The translations under genes were made by a program, and so were the position numbers. This document shows, in pieces, positions 57,520 to 64,000 of a stretch of DNA of 64,000 bases. Position 1 is the first letter of the stretch. Each line of letters opens with the position of its first letter. Origin of the DNA: Demequina sp. NBRC 110055 (lineage in GTDB: Bacteria > Actinomycetota > Actinomycetes > Actinomycetales > Demequinaceae); assembly GCF_002090135.1 (NCBI RefSeq), contig NZ_BBRL01000009.1, positions 1 through 64,000 on the forward strand, written 5' to 3'. Below the pieces are notes generated by a model that saw only the letters and a list, made by a program, of their open reading frames with translations, made no database searches and was not told where the DNA came from.

Positions 57520-58673
57520 CAGGACTCCGGCGCGTACACGGCGCGCGCGAGAGCGTCGAGGATCGCGGCCGATCGCGGCCCGAAGGCGAGCAACTGGCTG
57601 TCGGCCATGTCGACGATGCGGCGGTGCTGTCCGGCGGCCGTCAAGGCGATCGCGGGCTTGGCTTCGAGCAACCCGTCAACGCCACCCACCGAGTCGAGGC
57701 CGTGGCTCATCACCAAGATCACCTCGGGGTCGGCCGCCAGCATCGCCTCATCGGTCAGCGGCTTCATGCCGTCCAGGCCGATCTCGGCGGCGACATCTAC
57801 GCCCGCAAGGCCCGCGACCAGGTCATCCGCACCCGACTCGTCGCCGAACATGTAGTAGATGCCCGAGGCGCCGCGCAGGTACAGCATCATGACCCGCAGC
57901 CCCTGCTCGGGTGCGAGGGCGGCGATCTCCGCGCGGGTCGCGGCGACGTCCCGCGCGATCTGCGCGGCGAGGTCCTCGCCGGCAGAGGCCACGCCGAGCG
58001 CCGCCGCGACCTGGCGCGCCAACTCACCGGCGCCGTCGAACGAAGCCTCGTTCTCGACATGGACCACCGGCACTCCCGCGTCAGCGATCTGCTCGACGGC
58101 ATCGGTGGGACCGATGGACCCGTCGGTGATGACGACCGACGGCTCCAGTTCGAGCACCGCCTCAGGGTTGATGGTGTGCGACGACCCCGTCACAACCGGA
58201 ATGTCCTCGGTCCCGGGAAACTCCGCAGCCACGTCACGACCCACGAGCGAGCCGCCCTGGCCCAGAGCCCACAGCGTCGCCGCAATCGAGCCGGACATGT
58301 CGAACGCCACCACGCGGGAGGTGTCGGCGACGTGCACCTCGACGTCGCCGCCACGCGTGTGCGAGGTCACGGCCACGGGCAACGTCGGAAGGGGTGCGGG
58401 ATCGAGGACCTCGACGGCCGCATCGGCCATCGTGGCCGTCGAGGGCCCCTCGTAGGCATGTGGGTCGGCAAGCAGGTCGAGTTCGGCCAACGGTATGGCC
58501 GATGCCGTGGCGGGCTCAGCGGACGGCTCACCACTGGGGTCCACCACCGCCGATGGCGCAGTTGCCGCCGCCTGCGACGACGACTCGGCCTGGGGCGTCA
58601 GCGGCACGCACGCGCTCAGCGCCAGGGCAACGCTCACCGTCGCGGCGGCCTCCCAGGCGCCGCGACGCATCAC
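57519..58673 (-). CDS. hmuT: Heme-binding lipoprotein HmuT
   Basis: A 384-residue substrate-binding protein. The lipoprotein signal ends at LSAC (Cys ~22); a low-complexity linker follows and the fold begins near residue 95. Conserved HmuT pieces are TSRVVAFDMSGSIAATLWALGQGGSLVGRD, SSHTINPEAVLELEPSVVITD and a late VILVMSHGLDSVGGVDGLL. Its length exceeds the usual ~340 because of the linker. It hands heme to HmuUV. A GTG at 58673 or ATG at 58670 can start it, within 6 bp of the hmuO stop. Confidence 0.85.
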   Translation of the reverse strand: MMRRGAWEAAATVSVALALSACVPLTPQAESSSQAAATAPSAVVDPSGEPSAEPATASAIPLAELDLLADPHAYEGPSTATMADAAVEVLDPAPLPTLPVAVTSHTRGGDVEVHVADTSRVVAFDMSGSIAATLWALGQGGSLVGRDVAAEFPGTEDIPVVTGSSHTINPEAVLELEPSVVITDGSIGPTDAVEQIADAGVPVVHVENEASFDGAGELARQVAAALGVASAGEDLAAQIARDVAATRAEIAALAPEQGLRVMMLYLRGASGIYYMFGDESGADDLVAGLAGVDVAAEIGLDGMKPLTDEAMLAADPEVILVMSHGLDSVGGVDGLLEAKPAIALTAAGQHRRIVDMADSQLLAFGPRSAAILDALARAVYAPES

Positions 58674-58675
58674 AG

Positions 58676-59332
58676 TCAGGACGCCACGGGCGCGGGCTCG
58701 GCCTCGCCCAGCGCCTCGAAAATCGCGGCGTTGAAGTGGAACGCGCCCTTGGCCTCGGCCACGAGCGCTCGCTCCTGCTCGGGGGTGAAGCGCAAACCGT
58801 CGAGCTGCTCGCGATACGCACGCTTGTAGCGCACGGGCGAGTCGATCGCCTCGAAGCGGTAGAACGCGAGCTGGTCCGCGGTGGCGCCGTAGTGGCGGCC
58901 TACGAGCGCGGCGATGGCCTGGCCACCCGAAAGATCGCCCAGGTAGCGCGTGTAGTGGTGCGCGAGGTAGCGCGCCACGTCCTCCGGCGCAATCGCGAGA
59001 AGGTGGTCCACATAGGCCTGAGTGGCGGGATGCGCGGGGTGCGCGCTTTCCCAGTCGGCGGCGCCCAGGTGAGCGAGGTCGGAATCGATCGACGCAAAAC
59101 GCGGCAGGGCCGGGTCGGCGAGGAACGCGGGGTCGCCCGGCTGGGGCGCGCGAGCCTCGAGCGCCCGATACACGTAGGCGTACTGCGCGAGATAACGGGT
59201 GTAGGCCGCGAGGTCAAGCTCGCCTCCCATCAGCCGCGTGATGAACGAGCGATTCTCGGTGTCCTTGTGCTCCACGGCGGTCGCGTCGCGCAATCGCGCG
59301 GCCAGGCCCGGGGCGTCCTCAGCGATGGTCAT
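58676..59332 (-). CDS. hmuO: Heme oxygenase HmuO
   Basis: A 218-residue biliverdin-producing heme oxygenase. The proximal His ligand is in ATAVEHKDTEN (near residue 22) and the distal helix carries YLGDLSGGQAIA (near 132), which is diagnostic. Length equals HmuO of Corynebacterium diphtheriae (215). It opens the heme ring with reducing equivalents, releasing iron, CO and biliverdin in the cytoplasm. It is the first gene of the hmuOTUV operon and has a leaderless promoter (TAGGGT 6 nt before the ATG). Confidence 0.93.
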   Translation of the reverse strand: MTIAEDAPGLAARLRDATAVEHKDTENRSFITRLMGGELDLAAYTRYLAQYAYVYRALEARAPQPGDPAFLADPALPRFASIDSDLAHLGAADWESAHPAHPATQAYVDHLLAIAPEDVARYLAHHYTRYLGDLSGGQAIAALVGRHYGATADQLAFYRFEAIDSPVRYKRAYREQLDGLRFTPEQERALVAEAKGAFHFNAAIFEALGEAEPAPVAS

Positions 59333-59338
59333 GCGAGG

Positions 59339-59368
59339 ACCCTACCAATTACGCAAGGGATGTGTCAC
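59339..59368 (-). promoter_or_regulatory. hmuO promoter with shared AATTACGCAA in the spacer
   Basis: Reading leftwards: GTGACA (59363-59368), an 18-bp spacer and TAGGGT (59339-59344), 6 nt before the ATG. On the plus strand AATTACGCAA (59347-59356) lies inside the spacer, an ideal place for a repressor. The same 10 bp occur in the htaA-like gene operator. Confidence 0.6.
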
Positions 59369-59409
59369 ACAATTTCTCGACTGGAACGTGGCGCACAGGT
59401 CCCGTCACA

Positions 59410-59418
59410 GCATCGGCC
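59410..59418 (+). repeat. Interspersed nonamer GCATCGGCC
   Basis: Intergenic copy 24 bp upstream of the -10 box of the antiporter gene, in the direction of transcription. Confidence 0.65.
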
Positions 59419-59442
59419 ATCTGTTCGACACATTTCCCCAAG

Positions 59443-59448
59443 TAGAAT
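59443..59448 (+). promoter_or_regulatory. -10 box TAGAAT, leaderless
   Basis: TAGAAT with a 6-nt gap to the ATG at 59455. Confidence 0.55.
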
Positions 59449-59454
59449 GTCCGG

Positions 59455-61089
59455 ATGTTGCACCACGCGCCTTTGCTTACGACCATGGCGGTGGGCCTCG
59501 TGTTCGCCTTCGCGTTGGGATTCCTCGCGCAGAAGCTGCGCCTGTCCCCCATCGTCGGCTACCTCGCGGCCGGCTTGCTGATCGGCCCCTTCACTCCCGG
59601 CTTTGTGGGCGACACCGACGTCGCCTACGAACTGTCCGAGATCGGCGTCATCCTGCTGATGTTCGGCGTGGGACTGCACTTCTCCATCAAGGATCTCCTC
59701 GCGGTCAAGAAGGTCGCGCTTCCCGGCGCCATCTTGCAGATGACCGTCGCGACCGCGCTCGGCACCGGTGTGGGGCTGTGGCTGGATTGGTCGCTGGGCG
59801 CGTCGCTGCTGTTCGGCCTCGCCCTCTCGGTTGCCTCGACCGTGGTCATGCTGCGCGGGCTCGAGGACAAGCAGCTGCTCGACACCCGCGCGGGTCACAT
59901 CGCGGTGGGCTGGCTCATCGTCGAGGACCTCGCCATGGTCATCGCGCTCGTGGTCATCCCGGTCCTCGCGGCCGGCGACGGCGGCCCCGGCGCCATCGCG
60001 GGCGAGCTCGCGTGGACCATCGTGAGGGTCGGCATCTTCGTCGCTCTCATGCTGGTGGTCGGCAAGCGCGTCATCCCCTGGGCGCTGGCCAAGGTCGCCG
60101 ACACGGGCTCGCGCGAACTCTTCACGCTGTCGATTCTGGCAATCGCCATGGGAGTCGCGGTGGGCGCGGCCTACCTGTTCGAGGTGTCCTTCGCGCTCGG
60201 CGCGTTCTTCGCGGGCATGATCATGCGCGAGTCCGACCTCTCCCACCGCGCCGCCGAGGACTCCCTGCCGCTGCGCGACACGTTCTCCGTGCTGTTCTTC
60301 GTCTCCGTCGGGATGCTGGTCGACTGGCACGTCGTGATCGAGGCGCCGCTCGCGCTGCTGGTGACAACCCTGGTCATCGTGGTCGGCAAGTCCGCGGTTG
60401 CCTACGCGCTGGTGCGCGCGCTCAGGTATTCGCGGCGCATGTCGCTGGTGGTCGCGGCGGCCCTCGCGCAGATCGGTGAGTTCTCCTTCATCCTCGTCAC
60501 GCTCGGCGGCGACCTGGAGATCCTGTCGCAGGATGCGCAGGACCTGGTGCTGGGCGCCGCGATCCTCTCGATCATTCTCAACCCCCTACTGTTCGCGTGG
60601 GCGAGCCGCTGGTACCGCGACGGCACCGACGAGGATCAGGCGTCCGATGCCGTGGTCACCTACGAGGGCTCCGAACACGTGATCCTGGTGGGCTTCGGGC
60701 GGGTCGGCACGCGCACCGCGATGGCCCTGTGGCAGGCCGATGTGCCCACCGTCGTGATCGACGACGACGAGAACAAGGTGACGGCGCTGCGCGAGGACGG
60801 CCGCGAGGCGATCCTGGGCTCCGCCGTGCGCTCCAAGGTGCTGCGCGCGGCCGGCCTCGACGTCGCCACGACCGTGGTCATCGCCATCCCCGACCCGCTG
60901 AATGCGGGCGCCATCACGGCCAAGATTAAGCGCCTGGCTCCCGCCGTGCGCGTGGTCGCCCGCGGCCAGAACGACACCGACGTGGCGTACCTGACGGAGA
61001 TGGGCGCGGACCGCGTCATCGTGGGCGTGCACGAGGTCGCGGATCTGATGGCCACGGACGTGCTCACCGAGCCCGAGGAAGCCTCCTAG
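59455..61089 (+). CDS. CPA2 cation:proton antiporter with TrkA-N domain
   Basis: A 544-residue protein of the KefB/YbaL type. About twelve TM segments occupy residues 1-385, including LSPIVGYLAAGLLIGPF, LEDKQLLDTRAGHIAVGWLIVEDLAMVIALVVIPVL and a FFVSVGMLVDW segment. The cytoplasmic TrkA-N domain begins HVILVGFGRVGTRTAMAL near residue 407. It exchanges K+ or Na+ for protons, gated by a bound nucleotide. A leaderless promoter precedes it. It is divergent from the heme operon but shows no functional link. Confidence 0.9.
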   Translation: MLHHAPLLTTMAVGLVFAFALGFLAQKLRLSPIVGYLAAGLLIGPFTPGFVGDTDVAYELSEIGVILLMFGVGLHFSIKDLLAVKKVALPGAILQMTVATALGTGVGLWLDWSLGASLLFGLALSVASTVVMLRGLEDKQLLDTRAGHIAVGWLIVEDLAMVIALVVIPVLAAGDGGPGAIAGELAWTIVRVGIFVALMLVVGKRVIPWALAKVADTGSRELFTLSILAIAMGVAVGAAYLFEVSFALGAFFAGMIMRESDLSHRAAEDSLPLRDTFSVLFFVSVGMLVDWHVVIEAPLALLVTTLVIVVGKSAVAYALVRALRYSRRMSLVVAAALAQIGEFSFILVTLGGDLEILSQDAQDLVLGAAILSIILNPLLFAWASRWYRDGTDEDQASDAVVTYEGSEHVILVGFGRVGTRTAMALWQADVPTVVIDDDENKVTALREDGREAILGSAVRSKVLRAAGLDVATTVVIAIPDPLNAGAITAKIKRLAPAVRVVARGQNDTDVAYLTEMGADRVIVGVHEVADLMATDVLTEPEEAS

Positions 61090-61111
61090 GGCGAGGCGTC
61101 ACGCCCCGGCG

Positions 61112-61117
61112 TAGGGT
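61112..61117 (+). promoter_or_regulatory. -10 box TAGGGT, leaderless
   Basis: TAGGGT with a 7-nt gap to the ATG at 61125. Confidence 0.5.
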
Positions 61118-61124
61118 GGCGAGC

Positions 61125-61535
61125 ATGAGCGACGCGGCTACCCGGATCGATGCCTTGGCAAAGATGGTCGACCAGGCGCTGAGCGCGGCCTTCCGCAGCG
61201 TGCTGGCCGACCACTCGACCACCATGGACGAGTTCGTGATGCTCGGATTGCTGGTGAGGGCGGACGGACCCTTGCCGTGGGACGCGCTCGAGGCGCGGAT
61301 GCCCGGTGCCCCGTCGGCGGCGTCCCTCACCCACACGTGGACCGGGCTCGCCAACGGCGGCTGGGCACACGAGGACGACGGCATCTGCCTCGTCACCGAC
61401 GAGGGCCGCGCGGCCTACGACGACCTCCACGCCGAGATCGACGCGCTCCACGAGCGGGCCGTCGCGGGTGTTGGCGACGCGGACTACACCCGGGCCGTCG
61501 CAGTCCTCACACGGATGCTCGACAACCTGGACTGA
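61125..61535 (+). CDS. MarR-like winged-helix protein
   Basis: A 136-residue protein with a MarR-like layout: an N-terminal helix, a helix-turn-helix region around LPWDALEARMPGAPSAASLTHTWTGLANGGWAHEDDGICLVTDEGRAAY (recognition helix ~60-75 and wing), and C-terminal dimerisation helices. The match is weaker than for the gene at 55112. Ligand and targets unknown. It follows the antiporter by 35 bp but has its own -10 box. Confidence 0.7.
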   Translation: MSDAATRIDALAKMVDQALSAAFRSVLADHSTTMDEFVMLGLLVRADGPLPWDALEARMPGAPSAASLTHTWTGLANGGWAHEDDGICLVTDEGRAAYDDLHAEIDALHERAVAGVGDADYTRAVAVLTRMLDNLD

Positions 61536-61551
61536 GCGGCAGCCGGCCGCC

Positions 61552-61560
61552 GCATCGGCC
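61552..61560 (+). repeat. Interspersed nonamer GCATCGGCC
   Basis: Intergenic copy 17 bp after the stop of the MarR-like gene and 10 bp before the bidirectional terminator. Confidence 0.65.
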
Positions 61561-61569
61561 GGAAAAACG

Positions 61570-61601
61570 ACGATGCCCCCGGCGACGGCCGAGGGCATCG
61601 T
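61570..61601. terminator. Bidirectional hairpin terminator
   Basis: ACGATGCCC (61570-61578) pairs perfectly with GGGCATCGT (61593-61601), with further pairing inside. It lies between the convergent stops at 61535 and 61613. Confidence 0.75.
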
Positions 61602-61612
61602 GGTGATGGGGG

Positions 61613-61996
61613 CTAGTCGCGGTCGCCCGCGCGCTCCTTGATGATGAAGGTCAGCAGGATCCAGCCGGCCAGCGCCGAGGCGAGCCACACGATGAGCGCA
61701 CCCAGCAACCAAGCGGTCACGCCGTCGATGGTGAGGCCGTCGCTGAACAGCGTGGTGAGGAACAGGGCGACGATGGTCGAGATCAGCGCCACACCACCCT
61801 GCAGCGCCTTGGCGTACTTGTGCGCCATCTTCAGGATGAAGGGCGACAGCACGGCCTGCGCGACCACGAAGATCACGACGGCGGTGATGAAGCCGCTGAG
61901 CTGAGTGTCGAAGCCGTCGACGACCGCGTCCGCGACCCAGAGACCGATGACCGCCGCAAGGAGGCTGGTCAGGACGTTCCACAGGAATCTCACCAT
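61613..61996 (-). CDS. Holin-4-family (DUF360-like) membrane protein
   Basis: A 127-residue protein with four TM segments at roughly 6-28, 37-57, 65-85 and 95-118 (FLWNVLTSLLAAVIGLWVADAVVDGF at the start). The layout matches the Phage_holin_4_2 family, which in bacteria is a common chromosomal membrane protein with no lytic role shown. No phage genes are nearby. TAGTTT lies 7 nt before the ATG at 61996, a leaderless arrangement. Confidence 0.7.
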   Translation of the reverse strand: MVRFLWNVLTSLLAAVIGLWVADAVVDGFDTQLSGFITAVVIFVVAQAVLSPFILKMAHKYAKALQGGVALISTIVALFLTTLFSDGLTIDGVTAWLLGALIVWLASALAGWILLTFIIKERAGDRD

Positions 61997-62003
61997 GGGG
62001 CTG

Positions 62004-62009
62004 AAACTA
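62004..62009 (-). promoter_or_regulatory. -10 box TAGTTT, leaderless
   Basis: TAGTTT read leftwards, 7 nt before the ATG at 61996. Confidence 0.45.
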
Positions 62010-62054
62010 CTCCTACCAGCGCTCTTTCGCATCAGAAAGACCGCAACACGGTGG

Positions 62055-62867
62055 CTATTCGGTTTGCGAAGTGTTCGCTTTCAGCACCCTTGTGCCGTCA
62101 CGCTCGTACTTAAAGATCGTGAACAGCGCGGCGACCGCGAGGATCATCCCTATCGGGCCGAGCACGCCACCGATTGACGGCCCCACGGCATCGGCGCTGT
62201 CGGTGGCATCGGACAGCAGCGAGCCCGCGTCCCAAAGCGCGTGAATCATCATGCCCAGCACGATCGTCCCCGTCACACGGCGCGAGACGTAGAAGATCGA
62301 TCCGAACAGGAATGCCATGACGATTTGAAGCCCGGTCTGGGCGACACTCTGGCCAAAGAAGGCGTTGATCGCGTGCAGGAACCCGAACATCAGGCAGGTA
62401 AAGAACCATACGAAGATCTCGCCGCCGCGGCCACGTGCGCCCACCACGAGCACACCGCGGCACACCAACTCCTCGGCGAAGCCGACCAGTGCGACACCCG
62501 CGATGATGGCCACGATCTGGTTGGTCGCGATCGCCCCGAAGTCCGAGCCGAGCACCGTGGCTAGCCCACCCAGTCCGAAGAGCACTGGCGCTAACAGCAT
62601 CCACCGAGGAGCGTTGCGCCGGCCTTCACTGATCGCCGGGCGCCACCAGCCCAGCGCGGTGGTGGCAATGATGAGGAACACAGAGCCGACCGCCACAGGA
62701 ACGACGATGCCGTCGACGGCCTGCTCGGTGGAGTCCTGGACGCTTCCATAGTCGACGTCGTTGACCGTCCACATCACGAACATGATGGCGGCGTACCCGA
62801 GGAAGACGGCGAGGGCGATCCCGACCGTGGGCTTGACGCGAACGTCGCTTGGAGGCGGTGTGGTCAT
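62055..62867 (-). CDS. CPBP family intramembrane metalloprotease
   Basis: A 270-residue multipass membrane protein of the CAAX-protease/bacteriocin-processing family. Catalytic motifs are present: EE-x-x-x-R in FAEELVCRGVL (near residue 132), FGFLHAINAF (motif 2, His ~164) and HALWDAG (motif 3, His ~209). It may process or degrade membrane peptides; substrate unknown. The usual start ATG at 62867 is preceded by GGGAGC-type sequence. Confidence 0.88.
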   Translation of the reverse strand: MTTPPPSDVRVKPTVGIALAVFLGYAAIMFVMWTVNDVDYGSVQDSTEQAVDGIVVPVAVGSVFLIIATTALGWWRPAISEGRRNAPRWMLLAPVLFGLGGLATVLGSDFGAIATNQIVAIIAGVALVGFAEELVCRGVLVVGARGRGGEIFVWFFTCLMFGFLHAINAFFGQSVAQTGLQIVMAFLFGSIFYVSRRVTGTIVLGMMIHALWDAGSLLSDATDSADAVGPSIGGVLGPIGMILAVAALFTIFKYERDGTRVLKANTSQTE

Positions 62868-62942
62868 GGCGCTCCCTCGAGTCTCGCGAGCACTGTGCCC
62901 GCGTACCTCACGCTAACGCTCGTGCGGGCAGACCGCCGGGTA

Positions 62943-63359
62943 TCACTCGACGCCGCGCATGACCCTGTTCCACGCGTGGGTCAGCGCGACGGTCTCGATG
63001 ATCGCCCCCAGTTGCACCCGGGTGAAGTAGGGCGCGGCGGCCTCACGGGCGCTCGCCTCGAGGCTGCGCGGGGCGTCCGTGAGGACCTCGGCGAGGCGCA
63101 GCGCCGCCGCATCCCCCTCGCTCACAAGCCCGTCACGCATGGCGTGGACCGGGCGCGCGAGCGCGGAGATGACCTCGGGGCGTACGCCGAGGGCGGTGAG
63201 CGCCTCCGAGTGCAGGCGGATGGAGAACGCGCATCCGTTGAGGTGGCTGACGCGCAGGCGGAGCATGTCGCGCAGGCGCGGCTTCAGCTCCGTGCCTACC
63301 TGTGCGTCGAAGTCCTCGAGCGCCTTCATGAACTCGGGACGAATCCTCGCCTCACTCAC
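62943..63359 (-). CDS. Carboxymuconolactone decarboxylase (AhpD-like) family protein
   Basis: A 138-residue AhpD/CMD-fold protein. The helix carrying the redox site reads LRVSHLNGCAFSIRLHSEAL: the usual C-x-x-C is C-x-x-S, so it lacks the second thiol, while the following His is kept. The rest (LVSEGDAAALRLAEVLTDAPRSL and TRVQLGAIIETVALTHAWNRVMR) is standard. A TACCGT box lies 7 nt before the GTG at 63359. Peroxidase activity via a disulfide is therefore unlikely. Confidence 0.8.
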   Translation of the reverse strand: MSEARIRPEFMKALEDFDAQVGTELKPRLRDMLRLRVSHLNGCAFSIRLHSEALTALGVRPEVISALARPVHAMRDGLVSEGDAAALRLAEVLTDAPRSLEASAREAAAPYFTRVQLGAIIETVALTHAWNRVMRGVE

Positions 63360-63366
63360 CCCAGCG

Positions 63367-63372
63367 ACGGTA
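63367..63372 (-). promoter_or_regulatory. -10 box TACCGT, leaderless
   Basis: TACCGT read leftwards with a 7-nt gap to the GTG at 63359. Confidence 0.45.
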
Positions 63373-63446
63373 GCAAGCGAATGTGTCCGGTATCTTTCGC
63401 CGCGCGGCGAGCCCATGCTCGCGGACGGCACCGATCAGCGTGAGAC

Positions 63447-63470
63447 GGGGGCCCGCGAGCGCGAGCCCCC
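63447..63470. other. GC-rich hairpin upstream of valS
   Basis: GGGGGC (63447-63452) pairs with GCCCCC (63465-63470) with three further pairs inside, in the 172-bp divergent region. It lacks T-box features and may be a terminator of upstream transcription. Confidence 0.35.
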
Positions 63471-63531
63471 ACTACCTCAGTCAACCCCACGGATTGGGGT
63501 GGGACGCGTCTGTTCTGGAAGAATGGCCAGC

Positions 63532-64000
63532 ATGACTGCGCGTATCCCGGAGAAGGCCACCGTCGACGGACTCGAGGACCGCTGGAACGCGTCCTGGGAA
63601 ACCGACGGAACCTACCGTTTCGACGAGTCGGCCGAGCGCGCGCAGGTGTACTCGATCGACACCCCGCCGCCCACCGTCTCCGGCTCCCTGCACGTGGGCC
63701 ACGTGTTCTCCTACACGCACACCGACGTCGTCGCACGCTTCCAGCGCATGAGCGGGCGTGAGGTCTTCTACCCCATGGGCTGGGACGACAACGGACTGCC
63801 CACCGAGCGCCGCGTGCAGAACTACTTCGGCGTACGCTGCGACCCCACGCTTCCCTACGAGCCCGGGTTTGTGCCCCCGTTCGAGGGCGGCGAGGGCAAG
63901 TCTGTTAAAGCCGCCGACCAGCAGCCGATCTCGCGTCGCAACTTCATCGAACTGTGTGAGCGCCTCACCGAGGAGGACGAGCAGCAGTTCGAGCACCTGT
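63532..64000 (+). CDS. valS: Valyl-tRNA synthetase, 5' part
   Basis: The first 156 codons of valS, running off the window. It starts MTARIPEKATVDGLEDRWN; the class I HIGH motif appears as GSLHVGHVFSYTHTD near residue 56 and the valyl-specific NGLPTERRVQNYFGVRCDP follows near 86. It charges tRNA-Val with valine. AAGAAT lies 7 nt before the ATG, suggesting another leaderless start. The KMSKS motif and anticodon domain lie outside the window. Confidence 0.92.
   Translation, partial: MTARIPEKATVDGLEDRWNASWETDGTYRFDESAERAQVYSIDTPPPTVSGSLHVGHVFSYTHTDVVARFQRMSGREVFYPMGWDDNGLPTERRVQNYFGVRCDPTLPYEPGFVPPFEGGEGKSVKAADQQPISRRNFIELCERLTEEDEQQFEHL

Noticed and set aside
61613..61996. Reading the holin-family protein as evidence of a prophage
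   Set aside because: No endolysin, portal, terminase or other phage gene is near, and this family is widespread on chromosomes.
63447..63470. A T-box leader upstream of valS
   Set aside because: No specifier loop or antiterminator T-box sequence is present and the leader appears too short.
1..64000. CRISPR arrays, tRNA or rRNA genes, insertion sequences, integrases and origin of replication
   Set aside because: None was recognised on either strand; the only repeats found are those listed.

Overview
The window is high-GC DNA from an actinobacterium, most likely a Micrococcales-type genus; this rests on gene content and codon usage, and no 16S or full marker gene is present. Supporting signs are DUF2510, PASTA and HtaA proteins, TANNNT -10 boxes, many apparently leaderless genes and GTG starts. 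The final gene is the start of valS. No tRNA, rRNA, CRISPR array, insertion sequence or integrase gene was seen.

Layout. 0-4.5 kb: a decayed chimeric gene, a small exported protein, two GNAT-type proteins, small membrane proteins and an MFS carrier. 4.5-15.5 kb: an accessory, defence-type island. It holds a 1805-residue DUF4011/helicase/nuclease protein bracketed by a degenerate direct repeat of the 3' end of a GlcG/HbpS-like gene, a DUF2075 helicase with a fused nuclease-like domain, a MazG-like pyrophosphohydrolase, an unknown Cys/His protein and a broken DndB-like gene. 15.6-24 kb: DUF2252, a VapB antitoxin with a truncated VapC, a DUF2510-PASTA-Ltp surface protein, a flavin monooxygenase, a GH42 beta-galactosidase and a HigBA module. 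24-37.9 kb: a UvrD-type helicase and ordinary metabolic or membrane genes (SDR, MDR, MscS, cytosolic 5'-nucleotidase, DUF2254, DHA2 pump, TM2, RraB-like). 37.9-43.9 kb: a translationally coupled three-gene operon (SbnA-like PLP enzyme, FAD/NAD(P) protein, PLP decarboxylase) divergent from arginine deiminase. 43.9-48.2 kb: sulfate/thiosulfate importer cysPTWA with an Rrf2 regulator at its end. 48.4-59.3 kb: a membrane alpha/beta hydrolase, then a heme-iron acquisition locus made of a 1399-residue protein with four HtaA domains and the operon hmuO-hmuT-hmuU-hmuV. 59.4-64 kb: a CPA2 antiporter, small regulators, a CPBP protease and valS.

How it works together. The HtaA protein would capture heme at the surface, HmuT/U/V import it and HmuO release iron; the htaA and hmuO promoters share a 10-bp sequence, AATTACGCAA, suggesting one regulator. 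The Rrf2 protein lacks Fe-S cysteines and is a natural candidate regulator of sulfate uptake.

Three signals cut across gene annotation: a nonamer GGCCGATGC/GCATCGGCC repeated about thirty times, eleven of them intergenic and often just upstream of promoters; a 45-bp intergenic repeat family (four copies); and a recurring TANNNT box placed 6-7 nt before the start codon, implying leaderless transcripts. All assignments come from reading the sequence; no database search was run.
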